A stretch of DNA of 64,000 bases from Zygnema cylindricum (lineage: Eukaryota > Streptophyta > Zygnematophyceae > Zygnematales > Zygnemataceae), in contig JBBHKE010000095.1 of the NCBI GenBank assembly GCA_037447655.1, positions 1 to 64,000 of the forward strand, given 5' to 3'. The position numbers were made by a program, and so were the translations under genes. This document shows positions 12,209-23,780 of this stretch, in pieces. A model generated the notes under the pieces. It did no database searches and was not told where the DNA came from. It saw nothing but the letters and a program-made list of their open reading frames with translations. Every line of letters begins with the position of its first letter. Position 1 is the stretch's first letter.

Positions 12209-12407
12209 CACCTTGAATCGTTATTAGCGTATAGAAATTATTAGTGTAAAGAAAAAATTAGCGTCATTCATTTTAATTTGGTGCCAGGAGACGTGGTAGA
12301 TTATGGTCCACGTCCTTAAATAGTGTAATTTATTATATTTAAGGTATCAATGTCAAAATTTTGGGGTGCCGATATAGCGTACATAAGGCTAATAACGATT
12401 CACGGTG
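12209..12407. mobile_element. MITE family A, copy A2 (199 bp)
   Basis: Starts CACCTTGAATCGTTATTAGC and ends with the inverted AATAACGATTCACGGTG, flanked by TA (12207-12208, 12408-12409). The termini match copy A1, but the interior differs and contains ATTAGCGTC-type subrepeats. It directly abuts a further family-A left end at 12410. Confidence 0.75.
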
Positions 12408-12409
12408 TA

Positions 12410-12645
12410 CACAGTGAATCGTTATCAGCGTCAATGTTTTGTCCGGTCTCTTAAAACAAAAATTTCCGTGCACTCCTGCCGATTTTTGATCGGACGGATT
12501 TTAATGGATACATGTGAATCGCACCTTACCATTGGCAAACTGGATTACTTGAGCACGTGTGCACGAGTCGGCCTAAAGCTCTGTGTGTCTCACGCTCACA
12601 GAAAATTTAAAACAGTACTGTACACGTCACATTGACTTCTACAGT
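12410..12645. mobile_element. Truncated MITE family A fragment (A3)
   Basis: Begins CACAGTGAATCGTTATCAGC, followed by the family-A internal arm TTTCCGTGCACTCCTGCCGA. The matching right terminus is missing before the next element at 12652, so this is a left half only. The rest of the stretch has no recognised content. Confidence 0.5.
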
Positions 12646-12687
12646 ACAGTGCACCGTGTATCGCTTTTAGTGTTAATATATTTTGCG

Positions 12688-14036
12688 GGGAATTGCTAAT
12701 CGCAGAGACGAATTTTGCTGCGCGCAGGTATTGTAGTTGTCAAAAATTGTACATTTAAAGTACAGTTTCCTACAAGCTACGTACCTTTGAGTTCAGATTT
12801 GACAGTCAATCCGTCAAACAACTTTGACCGGCGGAATATTGTAACGGCTGTTAAAAAAATGCCGCGCTGCTTAACGTCGACCGCATAAAATAAAACAATT
12901 CACAATGGCCGCCGCAAGTTTATGTATCGAACGCGGCGACATATAAATAAAATGGCTGCGCGCAGATAGTTTATCACTTCACGTGAGCTCCACTGTGAGA
13001 TCACACACCGACATTTGACTTATCCGCAAAAATGAAATCTACTCGCGAACCGTTACACTGAACTTGGACAAAAATTAAAGGACGATGTACTACATGTAAA
13101 AACCTGCACGAAACGAAATAAATTCCGTACAAAATAAAAAAAGCTTACCCACGTATAAACATCGTACACCTTAAATATCATATAGTGTAAATACGATGCG
13201 TATACGATAAGTCAAATGTCAGTGTGTGATCTCACAGTGGAGCTCACGTGAAGTGATAAACTATCTGCGCGCAACCATTTTATTTATATGTGGCTGCCGC
13301 AGTTTTGTTACAGTAAACCTGCGCCGGCCGTGTTAATTGTTTTTATTTTATGACGGTCGACGTTTGCAAGCGCGACACTTTTCTAATAGCCGTTACAATA
13401 TTTCGCCAGTCAAAGTTGTTCGACGGATTGACCGTCAAATCTGAACTTAAAGGTACGTAGCTTGTACGAAACTGTACTTCAAATGTACAATTTCTGACAA
13501 CTACACCGTGAATCGCTATTAGCGTACATGACGCTAATTGGGGTACCCCTTTTTTTGGGGCAAATTCTCAAATAGAATAAAGTACGCTAAATGTTTTTGC
13601 ACGTTATTTGAGGTACCCCGCTCAATGCGGTTCATAACTGTAATTTAGTGTCCTTTTAAATAGTGTGGTGTACGGAGTGCCAGATTTGTACTATTCTGTA
13701 CCTTTTAAAATTTAAAAGTACAGAAAATATAGTAATACATAATTGCGTAAATATTTTCCGGCATACGCAGATGTAAAAAAAAACGCGACGGCGTACGATT
13801 TGAACAATTTCTGTACATCTATATGTTTTAGTGTGGACATATTATGTGCCGAATTTTACTGCCAAGCGTATACAAATTAGAGTACATGATAAATTAGTAT
13901 CATGGTGTACCCGAAAAAACACAATTTACCGTAAAGTACGCTAATTGTTTCATTACGCTATATTTTTTATTAAGCTAATAGCGATTCACGGTGTACCTGC
14001 GCGCAGCAAAAATAGTCTCTGCGATTAGCAATTCCC
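12688..14036. mobile_element. Long-arm foldback (Mutator-like, non-autonomous), itself split by a MITE
   Basis: Left arm 12688-13024 (337 bp) starts GGGAATTGCTAATCGCAGAG. The right arm is 13206-13501 plus 13996-14036 (also 337 bp) and is its inverted copy. The central spacer is about 180 bp. Flanks TATTTTGCG and TATTTTTTG are an imperfect 9-bp direct repeat. Long terminal inverted repeats with a 9-bp duplication suggest a MULE derivative; this class is inferred. The right arm is interrupted by MITE A5. No transposase is encoded. Confidence 0.75.
13504..13993. mobile_element. MITE family A-related copy A5 (490 bp) inside the foldback arm
   Basis: Starts CACCGTGAATCGCTATTAGC and ends AATAGCGATTCACGGTG. 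TA occurs at both borders (13502-13503, 13994-13995). It is longer than the 200-bp copies, with an unrelated AT-rich interior bounded by a subterminal inverted GGTACCCC motif. It interrupts a sequence whose uninterrupted partner is in the left arm of the foldback, so it is the youngest of the three nested insertions. Confidence 0.8.
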
Positions 14037-14211
14037 TATTTTTTGCCACTGTCTTAAAACAGCTTTTTCTCCGTACACGTTTGTCCGATTTTCACACGGA
14101 GACCGCCAATCGGACGGTAAGTATCTAGGATTATCGGACAATTGTGTACAGAGAAAATATGTTTTTTAAGTGGCGAAAAAAATAATAACACTGATAGCGA
14201 TACACGTTGTA

Positions 14212-17200
14212 GCATTCAGATTGGTACATCGCTCACAATGAGCCAGGCTGGTTTAAAAATTCACAGACCAATCCACCGTACGGTATTTGCCGACTTCGTA
14301 CTTTCACACTTTTGAAGCAGCGTATTTTTTGTCGGTCAAACGAACATGGACGATCGTACAGGACGTGGCAGCAGATTTCGAACATTTTTTAGGTTGATGG
14401 TATTAAAGCTTTCGTGGCGCCTTCCGATTTGGACACGCATATAAAATTGCTGGTTATTTTATGTAAGCCCATGGTGACTCGGAATCATTTACTCGATTTC
14501 TCACCGGAAAACAATTACTGGAAAATGTCATGGAGCCTCAACCAAATTATGCTGCTCCAGTGGATAGGTATTTCAAAAAGACATTTCTTTTCACTACGAG
14601 CGTAATTACTCTAAAAACCGTGGAACAAAATAATGATCGTATAGCTCGAACATTGTAAGACATACTAAAACATTAAAATCATTCAAAGGTTTCATAAAAC
14701 GCAAACTACATATGTGAATAGTTGAGCGGTTTCATGTGTTTCTTAATTGTTAACCAGTTTAGTACTTCCCCCCTCCATCTAATGCTTACCTCTCCATTAT
14801 ACCCTTTCACATCCTTTCCGACAGATCTCGCACTCTTTAGGTTTTCTCCTCTTAGAGAACTTGGCGAATTGTCTTCACTATCCACGACTCAGGTTCAGTT
14901 TACGACAAGTGTTTTATGTGGGGGCTACATAACGTCCATAATTTGAGTTTTTGTGATCCTTGCAATACACGTGAACAACTTGCAACTCTCACCAATCACC
15001 GTAGGGTTGCTTAGCCACGAGCTTTATAATTTTGTGCTAGTTTTTGGTCGTTCAGTGCGGACCGCCACAATGCTCAAACAAGGTGTGTCGAGATAACTAT
15101 TTTACTTTATTTCCTATAAAATCATGCCTTCAATGATTTCACTAGATTAACTTCAATAAAGCCCGAATTAAATTCCGCATGTGTAACCTTTACCTTCGTT
15201 GGAAGCTAAAAACGTTATCGTCAAACCCTGGAAAAAAAACGATATGTCTAAACTTATAACTAAAATGAAAAGATTGAATGATAAGTAATCCCTTTACTTT
15301 ACATCGGCTGGGTTAAATCCTCCCCCTTTTCACTTTTGTTGTGGATACCTTCTTTTACTCCGTGTTTAATCCCAAGTAGCTTACAAAGGCTTTGCGACAA
15401 ACGCCAGCCAACAAAAAAAACATAGAAATATATTGTGAGTTCGATTCATAATCTTTGATGTTATGGATGCTACAAATACGATGAATCTCATAATGAGTAA
15501 GGTGGCATAACTACAACTAATTTTGTGTAAATGTTCACTAACCGCATATAAATAAAGAATCTTACCATTTATCGCGAGCATACTACATGAATGTTATCTA
15601 ACCAAAGAGGACGCGGTTTAGCCCGAAGCCCCTTTAACACCAAATAAGAATTTGTAAATGCCTTTGAACCTTCAAACATCATAACCGAATTTTGACAACA
15701 AATGAACTCACGAACTATTCTTTATGGATGTACAACTCAGATTGACCCAATTTGTGAGTTAGACGAGGTGTTAACTAACTTTCATTTTGCGAAAAACATC
15801 TCAACAACATACATGCAAAGCGTACATGCAAGCGTACAACTCCAATGTGCACCGTCTACTTGGTTTTAAGTGTACCACCCATTAGTAAATATGGTTAATG
15901 CAAAGAGACTCATGGGTATTTAATTTTGTTAGGTGTACTTACCCTCTCATATTTTAGAGGTTAGCCAATTGCTTTCCGCTTATATTTGTGTCGTAGACAC
16001 ATCCAAGGTTGTTCATGAAGCGAGGATCTACTTGGAAAAAGCTTAGGACCTAAAAAATATACTCTAACGAAGGACGTCGGTTTTTGGAATTCAAAATTAC
16101 AAAGTGAGTATTGTTTAAAGCAGAACACGGAGTGGAAGGATTGTGGAAATTTATACTGTGATGGATCAACTTTTTTCTCGTCGTGACATGTTGCGGTGAA
16201 GTCTTTTACAAACGCCCGAAAATAAGAAGTGTCACCTAATGTTCACTCTATTTTTTGAAAGCATTGGAAACACTTTTTAGAGTTCAACAGTCTCATCTAC
16301 TTGAGGATGTGGTGCTGATGAATATGTAGTTGAGCACACTATTGATGACAAAGAGGTACGTAAAAGAGTTCCTTGTGATGCGGGTTGGCCATAGAGCATA
16401 ATAACACAACTCTTAGGAATAAAAACTGATTTTTCCTTTACGGTGTTATTGTCATTTGACACTGTACATCAAGCTAAAATGGATACAAAAACAATGTTCA
16501 AGGTCAAATTAAAAAAATTGACTTTAAAGACGCCCTTTGTCCACGTTTTCTGTGTTTAAATCACATTTGCCTTGCTTTTCCATGCACACCTAACCAGACA
16601 TTTCCTTTGAGCCGTTGATGTTCGCTGGCATCTGCAACCGTACACTGTACGATTGTGGTACACCACCAATCCGTACACGCTTAAGTGACATTCATTCATT
16701 ACTGCAGACTTGACAGCAAGTGTGGGCACACTGCGATAGGACCGCTCTTTGCCGCCGACAAATTTTCTTGCAGCAGGCCACCAGCGACCGAAAAGAGGTA
16801 CATGACAACCGACAAAGGTTGAAGGGGAAAAGAAAAAGAGTGCACGGAGGAAATTGACTCTTAACTTCCTTCCCTGAATTAGAAACAAAACGATAAAAGG
16901 TTAGCAAGAAACTTAAGCAGGGGAGAAAGTCTGACTTGAGATGCCAGGCTACACTTATTAGTTTTTCTCAGTTTTCTGCCTTCTATTTTTCATGGCCATG
17001 GGAAAGGAAATATAAAGCTGAGAAAAACGAAATCAGTCAATTATTTTATTTTAACTTATAGGTGAAAGTTAGCAAACTGCGGAGCTTTAATTATGCATTG
17101 CATTATTTATAAGATCTCTTCAAGCAAGTTTGTCATCTCTTTCTTCCTTACTTCAACTTTCAGCCAGCCTCTTGCATAAACGAATAAAGAAAAATATAAA

Positions 17201-17516
17201 ATATAGAAAAAAAACAGTTATTCCGGCTAAGTTATCTCTCAGCAACTCTTTTTCTTTTTAAACGTTTATGTAAGAAACACTTCACTACCAACTAACTTTT
17301 CCCTTTCCTTTGCAAACCAACTTTTTTTTAATGCTGACTCTTTTTTAGGCATCAATTTTATGACTTCTAGTCAAGATTTTTGAACATGTTTTTGTATATG
17401 TGCATGTAGAATAGTATCATACAGTGAATCCACCTATCACGTTGAACACGCAGTATAGTTAAATTAGGAAAAAGACAATTGTGTACCTCATCAAGCAACA
17501 CAGGAAATAGTGTGGA
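14212..17516. other. Intergenic, 3.3 kb, nothing recognised
   Basis: AT-rich sequence with only short frames and no conserved motif. 14240-14600 has a transposon-like base mix but no terminal repeats that I could pair. The last few hundred bases are the 5' flank of the Rab gene, with pyrimidine-rich stretches and no clear TATA box. Confidence 0.4.
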
Positions 17517-19443
17517 ATGAAAACCATGAGGCTCGCTTCAGGAGGACGTCCCGCAAATCACCTTCCAGATGATGATTATGACTTTCTTTTTAAGGTGGTT
17601 CTAGTCGGAGATTCTGGTGTTGGAAAGTCTAATCTCATCTCTAGGTTTACGAGGGGAGAGTTTCACTTGGAGTCCAAGTCTACAATTGGAGTGGAGTTCG
17701 CTACTCGGAGCATATCTGTAAGTCATTAACCTATCACCTGTGGTAAATATCAATTAGCTGGTAAGGAAAGGTCAATTTCTAAAAACAAAAGGTATATGTC
17801 GAAAGGGAAGAAAAGCTCAGTTTTAAGAAGGAAAGAAAAGGTAAAGTTAAAGGGAAGGAAGAAGTACGGACTTTCATGCGGAATTTGAAGGCCTCACAGG
17901 CGTTCTAGAAAAGACTTGTAGAGCTCTATTTTTGTTTGTAAAGGGGCAAAACACAAAGGTCATTATTATGTTTTTTATTTTCATATCCCACCTGTTTTGT
18001 TGCTGCAAGTGTGTTTTATTGCATGAACTGTTTAATGAACCAAAAACAGAAAACTTAGTACATTGCATGAAGTTGAAGTTGCATTTATAGAATCCATGTA
18101 TTTACTAGGACATTGAGGTCTCTGGTAGCAACAATGATTCTTGCCATTTTAAAGCTGTTCAGTCATTAAATTGTAGTCTCCCACGTCTCTTTGGTTCTAG
18201 GAATGTTTGTATTGCTTTTATTCTCCTACTGCTATTACTGTTATCTTTGTTACGTCATTGCTTAGATTGAGATTTGTTCAGTGCTTTCTAAGTGTATATT
18301 TGTGTAGTTCTGGCATTTTTTGCCTTCGGCAAAGGGATATTGGCTATTGAAGCTTCATGGATTTGCTCAATGGAGGAAAAAAGACATCACGCCAATGCCT
18401 TTTTTTTTGCGTATTATTTAGTTTAGCCTCACAATTCTCTCCTTTTGGCTGACCCTCGTTAAAAGCTGTGTCTTTTTTCCAGGTTGAAGGGAAAACAATC
18501 AAAGCACAGATTTGGGACATGGCAGGCCAGGAGAGGTACAGGGCAATAACGAGTGCTTATTATAGAGGTGCAGTTGGAGCTTTGCTTGTTTATGACATTA
18601 CAAGACCGTCAACTTTCGAAAATGTGGAGAGGTGGCTTCATGAACTCCGGGACCATGGTGACCCTTCTATTACGATTGCCTTAGTTGGAAACAAATCCGA
18701 TTTGTCGAACTTAAGGAAGGTGCCTTTTGAGAAGGCACAAGCATTTGCAGGTGGGTTGCTGAAACATAATCATTGTAGACAGGTGGTAGGCGTCGATGGC
18801 ATGTTGTTGAGCTGACTGGCTGACAGATGTCGGTCATGGTCACTTGTAATGTTTTTGTTGGTCACTACCTGTTGAATAAGAGTCTTTAGTTCGACATCAT
18901 TTGGTCGGGAGGACTTGTAAATGCAGAAAATATCTTCCATTGATGTTCTTTTTCCTAGAGTGGTGTTACACCTTGTATTGCTATTAGCGTGAATGTTTTT
19001 TTTAAACTCATTTTTCTCCGTGCACACTTGTCAGATCATTAATCTGATGGTTGCGATAGAAAGGTAGGAGTCTTATATTCCGATTGACAGTTGTACACAA
19101 AGAAGGGCTCATTTACTGGGCATTAAAAACAAAATTGCTAAGAGCGACACTGTATGGTTTACCAAAAAGTAATGAAGCGCAACAATAAGTGACTTTCGGC
19201 TGTTGGTTTATTTGTCACTCTTTGGTTTTTGCAGAACGTGAGAACTTCTACTTTGTCGAGACATCAGCGGCTGATGCGACAAATGTGGAAGACGGTTTTC
19301 AGAAAATTTTAGCTGATATCTATTGGTCAATGAATAAAAAGGCTCAGAGTCTTAACGACGACGATGATGATGATCAATCAAACAAAAGGATTAGTTTGAC
19401 CAACCAACCGGAGGAATCGTCCAAGAAGCCTTGCTGCTTATAA
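17517..19443 (+). CDS. RABA: Rab GTPase of the RabA/Rab11 class, 3 exons, 225 aa
   Basis: Exons 17517-17717, 18483-18750 and 19235-19443 join in frame. Membrane-traffic GTPase of the recycling/trans-Golgi type. P-loop GDSGVGKS, effector region [12 protein letters not shown], switch [22 protein letters not shown], then NKSD and ETSA guanine-binding motifs are all present in order. The hypervariable tail has a run of Asp, and the C-terminus is KKPCCL, a CCX-type geranylgeranylation signal. The DTAGQ motif reads DMAGQ: the usual Thr is Met, while the catalytic Gln is kept. A second in-frame ATG lies three codons downstream (17526). Intron 2 carries a degraded MITE. The assignment to RabA rests on the FTRGEF and [11 protein letters not shown] segments. 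Confidence 0.95.
18969..19152. mobile_element. Degraded MITE family A copy A7 in Rab intron 2
   Basis: Left end CACCTTGTATTGCTATTAGC after TA, then TTTTTCTCCGTGCACACTTG as in the other copies. The right end GCTAAGAGCGACACTG before TA is worn. Size 184 bp. It lies wholly within the intron, about 80 bp from the acceptor. Confidence 0.65.
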
Positions 19444-19515
19444 CTCACCGAGTTTGCTTGGAAATAGTACCGATTTTGTATGAGGGGTTTTGGACCATTT
19501 TTGGACCGGTTGTAG

Positions 19516-19562
19516 TTCGGTTTTGGATCGGTTTTGGACAGGTTTTGGATCGGTTTTGGACC
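19516..19562. repeat. Short tandem repeat of CGGTTTTGGAY
   Basis: About four imperfect copies of a 10-11-base unit CGGTTTTGGA, flanked by related GGACCGG words between 19490 and 19585. It lies just downstream of the Rab stop codon, probably in or near the 3' UTR. Confidence 0.7.
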
Positions 19563-20458
19563 TGGTTGAGACCGGTCGGGTGAGGTCCATTCGTATGGGA
19601 AAGCTAAAATTTTTAATCCTTGAGGTTTAGATTTTTCCAGATTTTTGTACATTTGAGCTTCCAGCGATTATATACCTCTGGCAATTAGGGTTAGTTGGTC
19701 ATTTCATCTTTTATGGTTCATATTATCCATATGTGGGACATATGGCCATTGAGGTTTTTTTTTCTTTACTTTAGGAACTGCATTAGTGAAAGCGAAAAGA
19801 AAGCGAGAAAGAAAGAAAGTACAGACTCCTTGAAGGAACTACATTTAGGATATTAAAAACAAACTGTAGCATTTTTGAAAGAATATTGAAGGTTAATCAA
19901 TCATTGGTTTCCTTAGTTGGATCGATCTTTTTTCTGAATTTGACTTTATTTGCAATGTTGATTTGTGGATTTAGGCATGGAAAGTGACAATCTCTCTGTT
20001 TTTCTATCTGTTTTAGCCCTTGAATGGCAAGCCTTAAAGGCATCGAGCAGAAAATCCGTACTTTTTTTTTGAAGTTTTTTTTTTATTTTTTTTTGTACAT
20101 ACATGCTCAACCCTAGCTTAAAAGTAAAAGGTTAAGGATCTGATTTAGTATAGATGCGTTTAGTAGCTTTTTTTTTCTTTTTTTTTTGCTTTTGTTTTTT
20201 TGGACCACTTAAGAGATGTGGTTTGCGGTTTTGTCTCAAAATGTTAAAGTGAGAGGTTTCTGCCACAACTCTTTTTATGAAATAAAGGGTTTTTCTTGTG
20301 TCTGGACCGATCTTTTAAGTTTTTGTAAAAAAATACTTCTCTATGAGTGGGAGCTGGACTCAAAACTTTTTAGTATTGCCAATGTTGTTGAGGATGATGC
20401 CATTTTTGGTTTTTATGAAGTAAAACGATATTGTTTTTGTTTTTGGTGAAATAAGGTA
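19563..20458. other. Intergenic, poly-T rich
   Basis: 3' flank of the Rab gene with several long T runs (20060-20200). No exon, RNA gene or terminal repeat is recognised. Confidence 0.4.
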
Positions 20459-20676
20459 CACCGTGTATCGGGTTTAGTGTGAAGGTTTTTTGGACCACTT
20501 ATTACATCCTTTCTCCGTGCACACTCACCGAATTGTTAAACCGACGATTGCGAATGAAAGGCAGGATTCTCACCTTCCGATCGGTAGTCTTCGATTGAAA
20601 ATAGGACAAAAGTGCACGGAGAAAAGGTGATTTTATGTATGGAAAAAAATCTTTACATTAGCAGCGATACACGGTG
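20459..20676. mobile_element. MITE family A, copy A6 (218 bp)
   Basis: Starts CACCGTGTATCGGGTTTAGT after TA and ends AGCAGCGATACACGGTG. The right flank is AA rather than TA. The arms contain the shared CTTTCTCCGTGCACACTC and its inverted partner. The inner arms carry CACCTTCCGATCGGTAGTCT, as in copy A1. Confidence 0.8.
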
Positions 20677-21400
20677 AAATCTCTTGTTTTTGGTGTTCAG
20701 GGGAAGTAAGCTTCTGTTATGGCGTTGCAAGGGAATAAATATGTTGGTAGTTTAATAATTAATACATCCTCAATCTCATGCTTAGTATTTATAGATTTAA
20801 CTTTACATTCCTTTATGATTAGGTCTGGGCCCACTTCATTATTAGCTTTTTTGTAGGCCACAACCTCCATTACAGTTAGGGCTAGTGAATTGTTAGGGTT
20901 AGCACTGTATGAGAGAGTAAGCTAAACTATATTATCACACGTGGCACATTACTGACTTCCAAACTACATAATGTTCTTAGCATTAATTTCTGATTTTGAG
21001 TTAAAATAACATACCGGATGCTAAACTGGTTTTTGGCGGCTCAATTTTTTTGAATCCGTATTAAAACCGTTTAGTTAGGCTCGCGCGAACTTACAAGGTT
21101 TGAAACGATGCACGGCTGTACGGATATACAGTATCATAAAGTACAAAGCTACAGTTCAAGAATAAAAAATTGAAAATACATAGACAGACTGAATACGTAA
21201 AAACAGTACGCAAAACTGATCTTACGTCACCTCAGGACTTTCTTACGTTATTTTAGCGTGTTCAAGGCTCTTGAGGAATTTGGACGGTTCAACGGTTTAA
21301 ACCTTTCGATTCGGTGGAATCCAACGGTCTGGTTTGTTCGCAAATCTGTATACCGGTTTGAGACCAAACCGTTTGTTTGGCGCACACCGGAGTCCAGCTG
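20677..21400. other. Intergenic, nothing recognised
   Basis: AT-rich sequence without a credible frame. From about 21280 it becomes rich in AACCG/CGGTT words that lead into the tandem repeat next to it. Confidence 0.4.
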
Positions 21401-21430
21401 AACCGAACCGAACCGAACCGAACCGAACCG
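21401..21430. repeat. (AACCG)6 pentanucleotide repeat
   Basis: Six perfect AACCG units, with decayed AACCG/AGCCG units on both sides. The next transposon starts 28 bp further on. Confidence 0.9.
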
Positions 21431-21457
21431 AGCCGAATCCAACCGGGCCGAGTGCTA

Positions 21458-21963
21458 CACCGCGAATCGTAATTAGAGTAAATTACTCTAATTCGGTCGC
21501 TCGAAATTTCGACTCTATCACATGAAATAGAGTAAATGATTCTCATTTTTTCATTATTCTATTTAAGGTAAAGTTTAATTAGCGTTTTTAATTCTAAAAT
21601 AGGGTCATTTTAAATAGTGTGGAGTACGGACGACCTCCGACCGTGCAAAATTGTACTTTATTAAGAAAAAAAGTACAAATAATGATTTAATACAGGCCGT
21701 TATCATGTAACTGCGTTCTAACAAACCGCGTAGTGCAAACGTCATAGTGACGATAAACAGTACGTTTTACCAAATTCTGTACGAATACCTTATTTACAGT
21801 AGAGGATATTAGCGTGCCAAATTAGAGTACTTAAATAAATTAGAGTAAACTTCATAGTTGAAACAGCTCTATCACACAAACTACTGTAGCGTTCATTACT
21901 CTAATTTTTTTTTGAAGTTTTTGTACTCTAAATTTTTCATTACTCTAATTACGATTCGCGGTG
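21458..21963. mobile_element. MITE family B, copy B1 (506 bp)
   Basis: Ends CACCGCGAATCGTAATTAGA and, inverted, CTCTAATTACGATTCGCGGTG, flanked by TA (21456-21457, 21964-21965). The first 12 bases equal those of family A, but the interior is different and full of TTAGAGTAA/TTACTCTAA words in both directions. Non-coding. A related copy starts at 48095. Confidence 0.8.
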
Positions 21964-22071
21964 TACATTACATACACGTTTGTTTAGCGGAGAGCGACAC
22001 TCTGTCCATCGCTGCCAGTTAATCACTCTAATTCAAGTGTCTTTTGTTTGGCCAATATCAGAGCTTAGGTT

Positions 22072-22467
22072 CATAGTTCAAAAGTAGGCGTTTCTATTGC
22101 AGACCTTTTGTAGGCGCCTTTATCGTAAGTCGTCCAAATCTGACGATAGTCCTATCGTAAGTTGTGTTACGGGCTTTTCATGTGATCTTCTTAAATCGCT
22201 ACTTTGATCACCGACCGTCCGATGGTCCAGATCTGACGGTTAAAATAAAAAATACCTCAGAACTCACAGAAAAATATTTTTTTGTCCAAATGTTTTTCAA
22301 AATTTAGACATGACGCTTAATTCTCTATCGATCGATGTGCAACTCAACCATGGTACTATTTTTTTTCATTTTGCGACCAATACAATATGGGTCTTAAGGT
22401 CATATTGTATGTTTTGCGTACAATAGGCATATTGTATGGGCCTACTTTCACCTACTTTTGAACTATG
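22072..22467. mobile_element. hAT-like MITE (396 bp, 8-bp target duplication)
   Basis: Perfect 17-bp terminal inverted repeat CATAGTTCAAAAGTAGG (22072-22088 against 22451-22467). The flanking 8-bp direct repeat CTTAGGTT (22064-22071 and 22468-22475) is exact. An 8-bp duplication is typical of hAT elements. The interior has two inverted CATATTGTATG words near 22410. No coding capacity. Confidence 0.8.
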
Positions 22468-22475
22468 CTTAGGTT

Positions 22476-23780
22476 TAATAAAACCATTCTGCTTAAGCGT
22501 CCAACAATTAGACACGTGGCAAAGCATCATCTATCATAGTCAACTTTCATAAAGTTTTAATATGAATTGGCCACCAACTTTAATAGCCGTAGGTGTACCT
22601 AAGTTAATGCCACCAACTTCAATAGCAAGTGGTGCATTTTAGTGAATGGCAAGCCTCCGTGATTTTCATCTATTTTTTACATACTATGATAGAAATAGAC
22701 ATAGTTCACAAAATTCCTAAATTTTCAAATCACTTGACAAATCACAAACCAATGACAAATTACTAGACCTAAAAATGTACTGAAAATCAGAACAACTAGC
22801 CAGGAATAGTGTAAATGAAAAAAACAATACACAAACTACCTTTCACAGTCTCAAGCAAAATACAAAGAAACAAAGTGTTTTACAATGCATTATATCATAG
22901 CAGAAAATACTATGATGCCATTGCATATAATCTACTATCATAACATATAATATATGCTAATATAATTTACCAATATCTCACTACAAAATAGCTCACCTGC
23001 TTATACTACGTCCATTACGAACACAATTCTTCAGCTTTAAGTTAGATTTTGAGACAAGCAGACCAATGGTAACCCTTATCGCTTGATAGTGACTTCACCA
23101 AGAATTTTAGACTGTCCGAAAAATGGTTAACTCTGAAAGCGATGGATGGCGTCCTGTTAATATTACTAAACCAACCCCTATTCTTCTTCTTAGCCCTAAT
23201 AGCAATTCTCGGTGTACCAAGAGCACATAAAGATCCAAAACTGGCATCGCCACAAAGCCATTATTTAAAATGAGAAAAGATAAAACATCACTTCGAAAAA
23301 CCGAAACTTTTACTTCTGAAAATTATAACCGTATCTAAAACAGAATCAAGAAAAAGATTTGATTCTCAAACGTTAACGATATTCTCGCCCTTCACATATC
23401 GGAAGAATTAGCAAAAAATTGAAAGTAATTTCCAAATTTTGCTCTTAACATAACTAAACAATTAGCATAAATTTGAAATTGGTAACAACTCTACAAAAGT
23501 GTATGGTGTACACTTTTGGATTGTAGTGCACTCCCTCGACTAAATCCGTCTTATTAACATAGAAAGTGACTGGACAGAGTAATAATAGTGCAATATAATT
23601 TTCCACATTTATGGAGCCCAAAAACATAAATCAACAAAAAAACGGCAAACAGTTGGGCTCTATACAGACCAATCAAATAACAAAACAAATGAAAAATTTA
23701 TTGTCTCAATAAAACTGTACGTTACAAGAATTATATTAATGAAAAATTGAAGTACAAATTAAAAAAAAAATCCTCGCTTT
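22476..23780. other. Intergenic, nothing recognised
   Basis: AT-rich 3' flank of the transporter gene. A near-duplicate 17-base word CCACCAACTTYAATAGC occurs at about 22570 and 22610. AATAGCAATTCTCGGTGTA at about 23200 resembles a solo right end of MITE family A. No exon seen. Confidence 0.4.

Larger units (their letters stand above)
12652..14209. mobile_element. MITE family A, copy A4, split by an inserted foldback element
   Basis: Left end CACCGTGTATCGCTTTTAGT at 12652. The right end is inverted, GATAGCGATACACGTTG, at 14209, followed by TA. The family-A internal arm (TTAAAACAGCTTTTTCTCCG and its inverted partner) sits at about 14045-14180. Bases 12688-14036 are a later insertion; removing them leaves about 209 bp, the normal size of this MITE. 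Confidence 0.75.

Noticed and set aside
14414-16907. Several 60-110-codon frames in the 3.3-kb spacer
   Set aside because: No motif, splice logic or composition supports coding.
23196-23216. Complete MITE family A copy
   Set aside because: Only a right-end-like AATAGCAATTCTCGGTGTA is present, with no left end upstream.
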